30,000 nt of DNA from Cristatella mucedo (GCA_009760855.2 WPIO01000013.1:7230001-7260000), one strand, 5' to 3'; counted from the stretch's first letter, positions 10,545-22,582 are shown. Numbers and translations are program-made. Notes: generated from the letters alone by a model not told the origin.

Positions 10545-10700
10545 TCCTAAAAATTTGACAGATTTAACAACCTCATTTTTATAGCGGCACAGAGTTTGGG
10601 CGCAATACAAATTATTGCTATTACGATTATAGTATTCTGAAGCGACGAGCAATAGGCCGTTACGGTACATTGATGGTGGGGATGCATTGCAATCAACTCA
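10545..10700 (-). mobile_element. SINE-2-related fragment
   Basis: Shares GATTTAACAACCTCATTTTTATAGCG (10561-10586, shown in part) and GTTACGGTACATTGATGGTGGGG...GCATTG (about 10659-10688) with 23135-23162 and 23317-23341, in the same order and orientation. The tRNA-like middle present in the 23 kb copy is missing here. On the minus strand the edge reads CCGCTATAAAAATG, like the LINE and SINE-1 tails. Confidence 0.55.
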
Positions 10701-12827
10701 CCTTACTTTTATTTTTTAGACTGGTGCTGAAGAACCACAGCCAGAAACGATACAGACTCTCCTCGTACAACGAGAAGAGACAAATTAGGAGAGGTTGAAG
10801 ACATATATAGTCTTTTTTGCGACTTGTGTGCATTTTCTAACTACAAAATACCCATGTCTAGAATCTCCAGGTGCTGCATGGACACACTGTTGCCAAATTG
10901 CAAATGCACAAGCCTGCCAGAGGTCCGGCGATGGAGCCGACAGGTAGCCAACTTTCTGTGCAATAATTCCATTATCACAGCCTTTACTAAGTCCTGTGCG
11001 GTTCGTTTGGCAATATCTGAATGCCGAACTAGCTTAATGAGCTCCTGAAAGCCAGCCACTCCAAAGCACCGAGCAGAACTGTTCCTGATGCCTCATGTGC
11101 AGGCGAGCACCCGGTTCATCAACCGGTGACTCGCTGACTACTGAAGAGTCCTTATTCTTCAATTTGAGGCCCACAGTCACTGAGAAAACGAAACCGCAGA
11201 GGGAGGCTGCAGAGGGCTAAACTGAAGTTGGTGCTAGTATGCTGTCACCTGAAAAGCCATGCTCCAGCCAGCCGTGGCCGGCCAGCAGGCTGCAAGGCGA
11301 CTGCAGAAGGCCGTAGCAGAGGGTGCACTGTGAAAAAGTGTAAAAGCGATCGCTGGGACCCTCGTTGAAGCCTGCCTGCACACCGAAGCACGCAGAGCAG
11401 GTGCCCTGCCATGGCAGCGTAGGGCATGACTCCAGCATAGCCGTCAGGTGGCTAGCTCAGATGCTCGAGTTTGTCTTATCGGCAGCTGTCTGGCCAAATG
11501 TCTTCCAGCCGTTTCTGCCAACGGATTTGGCAGCAGTCACTTTGGCAGCTCGAAGTGATTAAGGCGTAGCAGCCGCAGACCAACGATTCATGCCGTGCCG
11601 TTGCCCCCCTTATGAGGAGCAGACCCACACGTAGGCGGGCCATGTGACAGGTGCTCGGCCCACGGCATCCGCTGCCGGGTGAGGTAGGGGAGGACGACTA
11701 AAAAGAACGCGAGCCTGCTGCACTATTTTGTTGGGAGCAGATTTCGCTGCTTCCAACTGACCGGAACGGTGCCACAGGCTGCAGAGGAAGCTGCAAGGCT
11801 GAAGCTCCCGTTGAGAGCAAGAATGCTCTCATGGGATAGGGAAGTTATCAGAGTCGGACCAGTGGTTCTTCTGTTAGTTACTGTCAGCTGCCACCCGGCT
11901 GCAGCCAGAGACAGCCAGAGTCGTCGTCGCCGAACGAACGCTGCTGTCCAGGCAGCATGAGCTGCCGGCTTTGCTGCTGCTGCTGTACAGGTTTTGGCAA
12001 CGACAGCAAGTCGTCGGTTCACCCGGACGCGCCAGCGAAGCCGATGTGCATGACTTTGCAAATGCACCAGCACTAGGCCACGATGTGGAGATGCACTTTT
12101 CAAGAAGTAGCATCGGCTGGTGAGATAGTCAATCTGATGAGACCCACGGGCATGAACAATCTCGTTTAGATCGGCAATACACGGTAGAGCAGAGCAGAGC
12201 AGAGTGGGTATGCAGCAGCAGCAGCATCAGCATCATCAGCAGCCACAGCATAGCAAGGCGGGCACGAGTCTGGGCACAGTCATCGCCGCCGGGCGCCCGC
12301 TTTCTAGCAGTGCTGCACGTGCTTCGGACATGTACCCCGAGGCTGTGGATTCCAATAGATCTGTGAACGAACCAAGTACCCTTTTCGATCGTGGGTATAG
12401 TCTGGCACGTTACAGGTGATTAACTTCAGCCCCACCACCCCATGCAATCTGCCGGGCCTGGCCGGGGCAAGTTATGGCCGCAAGGATTATTAGCCACGCC
12501 TGGGGCTGGTGTTAATGTGTATCATCCAAGGCCAGTCTTGACCAATGTCCGTGATTAGCCAGCGGTTACATCACCCCGAGGCTCGGCGTACTGGCCATTT
12601 CTGCTTTGGCCTGATAGAAAAAGCATGTCAGAAAAGGGAAGCTTATGTACAATGCAACTCGCTTGAGTTGGCACTCTGCAATGCTGCTTTGAAGCCAGTT
12701 ACAATCAAGGCGATCAGGACCTATTTTTCGGCAGGCAGGCACGAGCTAATGACGATCATGTACATATCAGTCCAGCAACTTCCACTGCTGGCAGACTACT
12801 TTACCACTCACATTTTGTGCGTGTATC
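10701..12827. other. Long spacer without recognisable gene
   Basis: More than 2 kb of mixed DNA. Visible features are an inverted pair CCGGTT...AACCGG at about 11112-11126, a short (GAGCA)n patch at about 12186-12201 and CAGCAGCAGCAGCATCAGCA-like triplets at 12213-12245. None of the open frames (up to 126 codons) shows a domain or family I recognise. Confidence 0.45.
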
Positions 12828-12874
<47 letters not shown>

Positions 12875-12890
12875 GTGTGTGTGTGTGTGT
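12828..12890. repeat. (CG)n-(TG)n alternating purine-pyrimidine tract
   Basis: Sixty-three bases of strictly alternating pyrimidine-purine: about 14 of CG followed by about 48 of TG with one GC interruption at 12869-12871. Sequences like this readily adopt left-handed Z-DNA under negative supercoiling. Confidence 0.95.
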
Positions 12891-13084
12891 CAGCATGCTT
12901 GTAGATAGGTGTACCGTGGACACACGTGATAGTCACACACGGTCGAGCCTAGAGCCAATTCTGCGCTGTAATGCTATTGCTCAATTAGCAAGGCTGCTCT
13001 ATAACTGCAATGAAAAGAGAAGAGACCCGACTTTATTTCATTTAATTTAATTTTTTAATCAAATTAAACTAGCTAGGCCTAACA

Positions 13085-14595
13085 AGCACAAGCTGGAGAA
13101 AGAAACACACACAAGATCACGACTGGCTGTCCATCGACTCGCCTACACAGATTTCGATCACCAACCATCTCCTCGACCACTTTTAGGTCAGCACCTTACC
13201 TAGTGATCCTTGAGGCGATCTGGCAGATTGGTCGCCTTACTTCCTTGCCAGCAACGCAGATAAGATCAGAGAGTCCATTCCACAAGAAGATAACATCCCA
13301 ACTGGACTCTTCTTCCCCCTAGTGACATCTCCACTGGATCTTCTCCCTCAATCCCTCCCACCACCTCAATGTTCACATTCAAGGCTGCTACTAATGACCT
13401 CATCTCGAAGCACATCTATAAATCTAGGAATAAACCCACTGTTCTCCTTCTGAGATGCATTGGCTTGTTGCTGCCATCCATAACTAACATTGGTAAATAT
13501 GTTCTTTGCCTCAGATCTTGTCCCTATACTATTCCAGAGAGGTGTTGCAAGGCCAGTAGTTAAGAAACAAGGAACTAGGCCCGGAGAACTTGCGAAACTT
13601 CTGCTCGGTCTCTCTAATACCGTTCACGTCAAACAGAATAGAGCAAGTTGTAGCAGACTAGTTAAACTCTTATTAATATAAAACCTTACCAAAAACACAT
13701 CAACTAAGTTCCAGTCAGGTTTTTGAGCAAAGCACTCCACAGAGCCGGCATTGCATGGTGTATACAGACCTTCTCAGGAATGCAGACCTAGCTTAGGTCT
13801 CTCTGCTTGATTTGCTACATCTTTCAGCAGCGTTTGAAACCATTTTCCCCAAGTCCTTTTCGAGGGCTTCTAATCTCGCTCGGGCATCATTGGCACTGCA
13901 CTGTGATGGTTTAGTTCCTATCTCAGTCGCAGACTCCAGAGCATTGATGTCAACGGGAACATTAATCAGAGGAGCCTCTGAAGTATGAGATACCACAGGG
14001 ATCTGTGATTCATCGACTTCACATCTAAGCTTTCTTTGAAGATGACACTCAGCTGCACACGTAATATAACCTTTCCCTGCTTTCCAGTAAATCAAACTCT
14101 TTCATTGCTGCATGTATTGCTGACATTCAAACATGAATAATACCAAACTTTCTCAATTTGAATTACGATAAAACCAACATACTAGTTATGGGCAAACCAT
14201 GAGTTACTAAGGAATTGGAAAATATTTCCCTCAAAATCAGCTCGGCCAGCACATCGCCAAAAGCATCTGCAAGAAATCTGTTTCCTTTTCAAAATGATCT
14301 TTCATTAGACTACCTCTCAGTTCCACAGTCAAGTCTGCCTACTTTCAGCTAAGTAACGCTGCAAAATTTGGGCCTGCTGAGACAGAGAGAGATATTGCAT
14401 TCAAGTTGGTCCATTTGTGACATCCCGTTCTGACTTCTGTAACTCACTGCTTGCTTGTCTACCAGCCAATGTAATCAGGCGTTTACAGTTGGTGCAAAAC
14501 TCCAGCTCAGCTTGTCTGTCGTTAACGTCACAGTTGCTACATTGCACTACTTCTCACCCACTTGTGCTGGCTCCCAATCAATAAATCAATCAATA

Positions 14596-14626
<31 letters not shown>

Positions 14627-15085
14627 GTATCGAGTTGAAGATTTTGTCACCCACTTTTAGGTCTCTTACTGCTCCAGCTCCAGCTCCAGTCTACCTATCC
14701 AAGCTATTTCCCAATCAGGACAGGCACCCTATCGACACTCCTCTGAAGTTGACTGAAGTCGTTAAGCTCTGCCTCAAACCAACCTCAAATCCTTAGGAAA
14801 AGGTGCACCCAGTTCGCATGGCACCGAAGCCTGGAACTCACTCCTGACTGACGTCGCGACATACCCTGACTTGACAACATTTAAATTGAAGCTAATAATG
14901 CACCTGTTTCTCACAGCATTCTGTGTGAATTGTCCTTTGTGTGCTTCTCCTTGCTGACACTGTGCATGTTATCACTAACCATATTGACATGCTTCCCTTA
15001 CGCCATACGCAAAGTGCCCAGAGAGCGATTTTATTCTCCGAGGTGCTATGTAAGTGTCTTAGTATTATTATTATTACTATCATCA
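13085..15085 (+). pseudogene. Decayed CR1/L2-type LINE, copy 2 in order along the window
   Basis: Matches LINE copy 1 along its length with many substitutions, indels and stops. It reaches further 5' than copy 1: SRLAVHRLAYTDFDH (about 13120-13164) and FLASNADKIRESI (about 13236-13275) resemble the linker between endonuclease and RT in L2-type proteins. RT-region matches start near 13395 (LISKHIYKSRNKPTVLLLRC) and continue through the motif A region near 13805-13840, the LVQNS and LHWLP regions near 14490-14570, and the 3' UTR and tail stem (about 14935-15060) to an (ATT)n end. No long frame survives. A CAAT microsatellite interrupts it at 14575-14626. Confidence 0.87.
14575..14626. repeat. 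(CAAT)n microsatellite inside LINE copy
   Basis: About twelve CAAT/AAAT units. The LINE sequence here should read CCAGTCAAGCAATGGATTGAC, as at 2632-2652. In this copy the AGTCAAGCAATG part has become CCAATCAATAAATCAAT... and expanded. The array therefore arose within the LINE after insertion. Confidence 0.92.
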
Positions 15086-15233
15086 TCAATACATCATATG
15101 AGTTGAACTGCAAGGGAGTCGACAATCAGGGGAACCTTCTCTGGTGCTTGCCAATTTAAGAGAGAGACTGACATTTCAAATTCCTACTTAAGGTGAATGA
15201 TTAGTATTGTACAAAGACGATGAAGCCGACGGC

Positions 15234-15388
15234 GAGGAGGAGGAGGAGGAGGAGGAGGAGGAGGAGGAGGAGGAGGAGGAGGAGGAGGAGGAGGAGGAGG
15301 AGGAGGAGGAGGAGGAGGAGGAGGAGGAGGAGGAGGATGGGGAGGAGGAGGATGGGGAGGGAGGGGGAGGATGGGGAGGAAGAGAAGC
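15234..15388. repeat. (GAG)n trinucleotide tract
   Basis: Thirty-four perfect GAG units (15234-15336), then GATGGGGAGG variants to about 15388. Plus-strand purine only. It gives runs of Glu, Arg or Pro in open frames, which are artefacts of the repeat. Confidence 0.97.
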
Positions 15389-18300
15389 CTGTTATCTGTC
15401 ATGTCAAGCAAGATGCCTACAACCCCTACTGTAACCAGGAGGAGAAGCTCAACCTCAATAGTGAATGAGGGTCACTAGGTGCCCACATTGCTGTACTGGG
15501 CATTTGTTAACTCTGAGCCATGATTAGTAGCATCAGCTCACAAAGCAAGAGAATCCTGGTGTGCACGGTATTCATGAGATAATAATAGAAGCATTGCCTC
15601 CGGCAAGCCATCCGGAAAGATTTTGTACAGCAGCATGATAACGTGGTCAACCTTTTCCTGGGCATTCTTCTGAATGAGTGTGCAACGCGAGTCCGAACGG
15701 CCTGACAGGCCTCCAGGCCTGCCTCTGAAGTCGAACAGGGCACTGCAGCTCGGAAGGGCAGAGGAGGTGGGCCATTGTTTTTTAGTAAGTCAACCGTGAG
15801 CTTGAAGCACCCAATAGCAGTATGCTTAATGTGAGGCAGGGTCACACATCGGCCAAGGTCTGTGCCATATTACCTTGGGCATGCATGCATGAGCACACTT
15901 TTTTCGGTCATCTTAAAGGAATTGCTCTAGAGACAAGTATGGTTGTTCATGCAGCAGCACTTCCCAATCAATGGGGAAGCTTAGTACTGGCTTAAACCTG
16001 AACTAATCGCTTTCCTGGAGTTGGTATCAAGGTCTTCAGAGTGTAAGTGCACCTACAGGGCTTCTGACGAACTTGCCCTTCTCAAACTATTAGGTCAATG
16101 CTAGTGGGCATAGATAATAGTGTGATAAACTTGCTGATAGACATTTTAGGCAATCTGTCTGCTGATTTGCTGACACCAATCCTGGGAACAGCACACAGCA
16201 TTGCCCATTGCTCCGCCCAACGTCTGAGGAGCATTCATAGTCGAGCGGTATAATTAGATGGCTACAATTGCGAAGTGGCAGCTGCTAGTGTACCCAGTGA
16301 CAGCCCCTGAGACCAGCTGTGACCTCGGCCTGCACACAGTGCATAGAGCAGAGCATGCAGGGAGGCTAATTCGTGTTGTGAAGTCATTAGCATTGCCGGG
16401 TGCGAATTACTGTTCTTTTCACCTTCGAATAATAGCTATTAGTCCGCCTGCTCATTTCTGCTGGGCATTTATCAGGTTTTTGTGCAGCTGATAAGCATTC
16501 ATCCAATTGCCTGTTTACGTTCACCGGTCATGAACTCAGATGGTAAGGAGTTGTTGTCTCCCCGATTTGGCAGACGGAAGTGAGAGAGTTGCCCAGTGCT
16601 TTCGAAGCTGCATCAGCTACCGGCATTACAACGGCTAGCGAGCCTGGCAGCCAGCACGAACTCTGTGGCCGAGCTGGCTGCCATTGATCGGAAGTAGCAG
16701 CCGATGATCGAAGCATCGATATCGATATTGCCTGTCACCTGCCGTTGTGAAATCATTATTGTAGCACCGTCTGGGAGTTATTCTGGTTGCTGCAGTCAAC
16801 GCAAAGTGCCTCACGGACTGGCAAGTCGCCCAGTGTGGCCAGTGGAAAAGAGTTGTGTGCAGAGAAAAGATCAGGCGGCACATGGGGTTACCTTGGTCAG
16901 TTGTGGGGTAGCGCGCACAAGTGACCTGCCGCGTTGCCATGCGCCCACTCGCTAGCTCGTGCCTGCTGTGCGGCTTGATCGGCACGCCGGCTGCACTGAG
17001 GGGGTGCAGTGATGCATGCGAAGCCTCGCTGCCGCGCTCGGCTTGTAGCAATGGAAGTGGTGGTGGTTGGTTGGCAGGAACAGCAGTACTGATGCGAGCA
17101 GCGTGAGTATTCCAGGCTGCTTAGTTGTATCGGCTTTGCAAAGCGAACTTGGGCATGCCGTCCGTCATCGTCACCTGTGTAATTAATGTACCTGCATCGA
17201 AGCATACAACTTGCCACGGCCAGGTAAGCGTATGGATTTCACCCACCACAGCTGTTGCCACGGCACGGCCAAAGCATTGCAAAAAGTAGACTATAAACAC
17301 GGTTGAATGGTCAGCCGAATGAGTTCTGTGCTTCTGGAGTCTCCCGGGCTGCTTTCAGCAAAGGCAGGATGAAAAAGGGAGGCCGTCGCGGCGGCTGGTC
17401 AGATGACAATCTGCTGCCGGCTGGTCAGATGAATATCTGCAGCTTTCCAAGTCTGTATTCCGTTTCTGCTTCCTGCATCATTTTTCATTTTATTTGAAGG
17501 CGCCCTATCTTTAGGGTTCAAGCGTAGAGACCTCGTGATCTCGCGGAAGTTAGGAGCTTCGCATGCCGTGATGTGGCTGCCGGTTGCGATTGCAATGCAA
17601 TGCTGCACAGTCCTCTTCAGAAGTGGCATGCCGCCGCCATTCCAATCACCTGCTGCTAGCGAGGCTGATTCTTCTGGCAAAAGAAGCACTGCCACGCCTA
17701 TTCTCTCCCCCCCTCCGAGTTGGGTCTGCAGTCAGCCGACCACTGCTGCTGCGATACTTTCAGCATTGATGCTTTTTCGACCGCGAATGCTGAGCAAACG
17801 AGTAATTTAATGAAGGTGCGTGCATGTCTGAGCATGTCTGAGCTCAGACTTCTAGACTTTTCGTGGATCCCAATGTCGTATGTCAAGCGTCCCAAAGACG
17901 CCTGCCTTCATTGGCTAGGTCAAGAAAAGGTCCCGTGGCAGCCAAAGTCACACTACATATCGTCTCCTTCGAGGATTTTGTAACGGTAGTGCACGTGTGT
18001 GTTCAGGGGGCACAGCCTCGTGAACGGCAATGCACCGAGTCGCGGAGCACTGTAGCCGCAGGCAGCACGAGGGGCGTTGCCATGTCAGCAGCAGCAGACA
18101 GAGGCAGCGATACCGTCTGCACTGCTTCGGATCGTGCATGCCAAGCATTGCCAGCTGCTTGCAGCGCTGCTCTCGAAGAATGCCCAGCGCTCGGGCACAA
18201 GGTCCGCTGGCGTACGTGCATGACAAACAGCTGCACACTACAAAAAGCAAGCCTGCGCACATCACTGCCGACAATGCTGGATACCTCGCTGCCGCCGCCG

Positions 18301-19185
18301 CTGTCGCTGCCGCCGCTGCCGCCGCTGTTGCCCTATTATCTTGATTCATCGGCAGAACTGCTTCGAACGCTCAGCTGCTGCGAGTCAGCTGTGAGTCAGC
18401 CCCGGGTGCACGATGATGGGGTGGGGGGAGGAGGAGGCATCTGGGCCCTCGCACGCCATCTCGGGTCACGTTCTTTTCATCGTGCTCAGCCGGCCGTGGC
18501 CGTGCTTGCCATATCCGGTGCGCCTGTGGGGGCGCCGGTGGCAGCAGCAGCAGTCACCGGTGCAATGCAGCTGCTTCTGGCTCCCGTGCATCCTCGATGA
18601 AGCCGGAAGTCTGCAGCAGCTTGAAGGAAGGCACTTGGAGCAGGCGCAGGCGCCTGGCTGGCTGGCTGATACAGTAGCGGCAGTCGGAGCTGAGCCTAGT
18701 TGAAGCCGATAACCATACCTGTAGTTACTGCACATGGCCAAGTTGGCCGTGATTCTGCTTTTGAGGCAGCAGCTGGAGGGTCCGAGCTTAGGCAAATCAA
18801 AACGGATACGCCCATTGCACCGAGCAATGGGAAGGCCAATGCTGGACTAACTGGCATATGAAAATATCTGCTGTATACTTTGGCAACTTCACGAATTCCT
18901 GGTAAGCAGGGTAGCACGTGTCGACCGCTGGCATTCTCCCACGAGGCTGGAAATTCCGAAGCATTATCCAAGGATGCTCCGCTAGAGCTGAGTCACCCAC
19001 TGAGCACGGCAATACTATTGCCATCGAATGCCGGTTGGAGGCAAGCTTCGTCTAGATTTTGTCAGAACGTGTAAACGATGCTAGTTGGCTGGCCTCTTGA
19101 GAACATAGTTGAAGGCACCGGTCCTACAGAAGGTTGGATCATGTAAAGCTAACTTTACTCTGGTGACTACTGGCCACCCACCTGC
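15389..19185. other. Long spacer, no gene recognised
   Basis: Almost 4 kb of mixed, locally G+C-rich DNA. Open frames of up to 245 codons (17863-18600, plus) are rich in Ala, Ser, Cys and Leu runs, overlap open frames on the other strand (17948-18349) and resemble no family I know. Small features: a CAGCAGCAGCAG patch at about 18541-18552, GCCGCCGCCGCTG repeats at 18290-18327, and the 14-base palindrome GTCTGAGCTCAGAC at 17836-17849. Confidence 0.45.
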
Positions 19186-19309
19186 CAGGGCAGGGCAGGG
19201 CAGGGCAGGGCAGGGCAGGGCAGGGCAGGGCAGGGCAGGGCAGGGCAGGGCAGGGCAGGGCAGGGCAGGGCAGGGCAGGGCAGGGCAGGGCAGGGCAGGG
19301 CAGGGCAGG
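19186..19309 (+). repeat. (CAGGG)24 pentanucleotide array
   Basis: Twenty-four uninterrupted copies of CAGGG (19186-19305), ending CAGGA. The plus strand has 24 GGG runs separated by CA, an ideal pattern for stacked G-quadruplexes. No unit differs, so the array is young or is kept uniform. Confidence 0.97.
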
Positions 19310-21262
19310 AGAGTGCAGCCACTGAGAGTTAAGGAACTTCGTACTTTCGATTGGACTGCCGACCCAACGGAATGACCGAACGTGTCGTGTGCAGACCTGC
19401 TTCTGGTGGGCAGCTAGCTAGATACTGCCAGTCAGTCAGGAGCAGCAGCTCGATGTGATGGACAGTTTTGCTGGAGCCAAGCGATGGCATACACCGGCCG
19501 GCTGCCCAGAGACACAAGTTGCTGCCTGGTTGTGGATCGGCTAAGTGACCCACTCAAAGTCAAGTCAAAACTCACGTCAAGTCCAAACCTCGTGTGTCTC
19601 GCAGAGTTTCTCCAGGCTTGCAGGGTCGTTCAACATGCTGGCCTGGGCCTGCTGCCGGTAGGTGCCGGCTGGAGCTGGAGCTACAGCAGCCATCGACAGC
19701 GATCAGCCATCGCCTTTTCAGCTCCAGCACCACTAACAGTTGGTAGGTCGATCACGACGTGTCACGATCTGATCCTGGGCCGCCTGCCTCCATCGGGGCT
19801 TTTCCCACCAACCTCAGATAGTTCATCGCGGTTAGCCACTCTTGCTTGCTCACAAACCGTGCCTCAGCATTGATAACAGCAAAGAGGTCACGTGATCATC
19901 AGGCCATCACGCTGTCCTTCGACGGCACTGCCGATCGATGCCTTCCTTGGCAGTGGCATTCTTGAAGAAAAAAGAAAAAGAGGAATACGCCGGCAGTGCA
20001 TCTCTAGCTTCAATCTCCACTTGCTATTAGCTCCTCGAAGAGGACATGTGCATTGGCAGTGGCCAATATTGAATGGCATGACTTGCTTTCAACTCACCCG
20101 TCAGTTCAATATCTGGCTAAACGGTCATTAGGAGACAAGTCAGGCCTGAACACATTCTCTACATTCTACTCTGAGTTTAGTTGGCCTGAAAGCTTACGCT
20201 GCTGCCTCATTGACTCGTGCAAAAGGAGAGCAGAAAGAGAAACTGCACTAGGCACCCCAGTCACAGCAGCATTGTCAGCATTAATTTCCACCAAACCTAC
20301 TCAGCTATCTGCCAACATTCTGTCAACAACTAAAAAAAAACATCAAGACTCAAAGGTTGCAACGGTTTCAAGTCCTCTATAATAATGTCGAAAAAGTTTG
20401 AGCAACTTTGTACACTCAATCGGCAACACAGAGCACAGTTCACCTAATGGAAAAAAAAAGAATCTCGTCAGACGTAGAGTAGTCAATGAATCGGTTGGCA
20501 AAGGAGTTGCGGCAGAGAATGGGTGAACAATACCTGCCATTAAGTGCAGGAGAAGTACTGTCGGCATTGGCACACGAGAATCTTTGCAAAGGATTTACAC
20601 GTGAGCTGCACTATTGCATGTAAATACAGTTATGGGTAAGTATTGTCCCGAGAAAACCTTAGATGGCATGCAGAACCTGAAATGGCTACATCTATGGGTT
20701 TAATCAGGAGTTCTTCAAGGAGGTCGAACATTTTAAGGGAATGAACCTTGACCTTGAGCACAAACCGCTTGGCCTAAGGGTAGGAGGGAGGTGTGTGCAG
20801 TCCGGCAATGCCCGGTAATGTCCTGATGGCTATCCTAGTTTTAATATGGGTGTGAAAGGATTAAGCAATTGAAGACTCTTTAAGTTCAAAGTAAGATTTT
20901 TACTTGCATCTTAAAGGTAAATGTGCAGTCAAATGCTAAGTCATCAGTTACTCACACCAAACCAGATGTGATTGAATTGTATGCCTCTACGCTCCATCTG
21001 CCCAAAACTGTACTCTCTTCTGATCTATGCTGAATCTAGTGTAATTCACCTCTTATAAGAACCACGTACTATACCGTGAAAACCTCCCAGGCATTTTGTT
21101 TCCTCGTACATGCGCTTTATTTATGCAAGTCACAATGCCAGAAGAGCTGCTCTGCCTATAGAGGGCAACCCTCAGTAGACCGAAAGCAGCCGAAAGATAT
21201 CTTCAAGCTGTGTGCAACCTCTGTAGGGCACATATTAAAACTGCTGGGATTTGCTTTAGTAC
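19310..21262. other. Spacer, nothing recognised
   Basis: Nearly 2 kb without a recognisable gene. It becomes more A+T-rich after about 19.9 kb. A-runs occur at 20331-20340 and 20450-20459. Open frames up to 129 codons have no recognisable domain. Confidence 0.45.
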
Positions 21263-21350
21263 TAATAAGTATAATAATAATGATAATAATAATAATAATA
21301 TATCGTTTGGATAGTGCCCTAAGAGTACCAAATCTCTACTCAGGTGCTGT
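21263..21350 (-). mobile_element. LINE/SINE 3' tail with (TTA)n, minus strand
   Basis: On the minus strand: TGTACAGCACCTGAGTAGAGA, then CTCTTAGGGCACTATCC, then TATATTATTATTA. This is the shared LINE/SINE-1 tail stem followed by its (ATT)n end (21263-21302 on the plus strand as TAA units). Upstream sequence (CATGTCATTCATCC at about 21381-21394) weakly suggests the LINE 3' UTR rather than a SINE. Confidence 0.7.
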
Positions 21351-21475
21351 ACAGCTAATTGCAAGAGAATCCACAACCAAGGATGAATGACATGTACTCT
21401 TATCATGCTTAGATAAGCAAGTACAATTACACAGGAAGATGCTCAGTACCATTAGTTAGTAATATGCTCGGAATT

Positions 21476-21508
21476 AGGTCACATTAGGTCACATTAGGTC
21501 ACAGGTCA
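21476..21508 (+). promoter_or_regulatory. Direct-repeat array of AGGTCA half-sites (DR4, DR4, DR1)
   Basis: Four AGGTCA hexamers at 21476, 21486, 21496 and 21503, with spacers CATT, CATT and C. AGGTCA is the classic nuclear-receptor half-site; DR4 spacing suits thyroid-hormone/LXR-type heterodimers with RXR, and DR1 suits RXR, PPAR or HNF4-type receptors. It is also simply a 10-bp tandem repeat (ATTAGGTCAC) that arose by slippage. No adjacent gene is visible, so function is unproven. Confidence 0.35.
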
Positions 21509-21746
21509 TTACGAAAAGTTCGCAGGAACAAAAAACTAGTTTGCTGGTTCGCAGCTAAAATTGAGTAGAACATAAACGTCTTTTGCTGAGACTTGAGTGA
21601 CGCTAAGCCAATTGTGGCAGTGAAGAAGCCACGAGCTATTTTTAGACGTTCGGTGCATAAGAAATAAAGGTCCGATCATCAAAAGATGTCAATTTGGTGC
21701 AAGGAGCGACGAAACGATGGGAAGCCAAAATGTGGGCTTAGCAAAA

Positions 21747-22582
21747 GCTTTGATCCCTCCCAGCCTTCGAGCACCTCAAATTCTCTCAACTCACTTGCTG
21801 CATGCATTGATGACATCCGATCATGGATGGCAGCAAATTTTCTAAAACTAAACGATGATAAAACTAACTTACTAGTTATGGGCAAACCTAGTGTTATTCA
21901 GAAATTGGAAAGGCTGACTTTCAAAATTGGCTCTGCCAGCATATCTCCAGTTGCATCAGCTCGAAATCTAGGTGTCATATTCCAAAGCGACCTCTCGTTA
22001 GACGACCACATCAGCTCCACAGTCAAATCAGCCTATTTTCAGCTTCATAACATTGCTAAAATTAGGGCTTGTTTAGATAAGGATACCACGTCCAAGTTGG
22101 TCCATGCATTCGTGACATCTCGTCTCGACTTCTGCAACTCACTGCTTACTGGCCTACCAGCATGTGCGATCAGGCGATTGCAGCTGGTGCAAAACTCTGC
22201 AGCTAGGCTTGTCTGTCGTGAGCGTCGCAGTTGCCACATTACTCCACTTCTCGCCGACCTGCACTGGTTACCAGTCAAGCAATGGATTGACTTCAAGGTT
22301 TTGTCGCTCACTTTTAGGTCTCTTCATTCTATGGCTCCAGCTTATCTTTCAGATATACTACCCCATCAGGCAAAGCATCGTACCACTCGCTTTTCGGAAT
22401 CCAACAGTCTAGAAATACCTCGTACAAACCTTAAATCCTTTGGAGACCGTGCATTTAGCTCGTATGCTCCCACAGCCTGGAACTCCCTCCCGACCTGCAT
22501 CAGATCATCCCCTGACCTGACCACATTTAAAAGAAACTTAAAAACATACCTATTTAGGACAGCATTTAGTGGGTCCTTGTGA
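21747..22582 (+). pseudogene. LINE RT C-terminal part, uninterrupted frame
   Basis: The frame is open from before the element through FDPSQPSS, motif D LNDDKTNLLVMG, ARNLGVIFQSD, RLDFCNSLLTGLP, SAARLVCR, ITPLLADLHWLPV and WNSLPTC to the terminal TAFSGSL and stop. The Met at 21686 lies in flanking DNA, so it is not the native start. Motifs A, B and C are absent, so no active enzyme can be made. It keeps the five bases lost in copy 1 and so shows the normal frame of this region. Confidence 0.92.

Noticed and set aside
11100-11130. SINE-1 fragment suggested by GAGCACCCGGTTCATCAACCGG
   Set aside because: Only about 15 bases around the A-box side match; the B box and tail are absent.
17863-18600. 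245-codon plus-strand frame
   Set aside because: Low complexity, overlapped by open frames on the other strand, no motif or family that I recognise, and no evidence of splicing.
19186-19309. Telomere or interstitial telomeric repeat
   Set aside because: CAGGG is not the TTAGGG-type or any other animal telomere unit I know.
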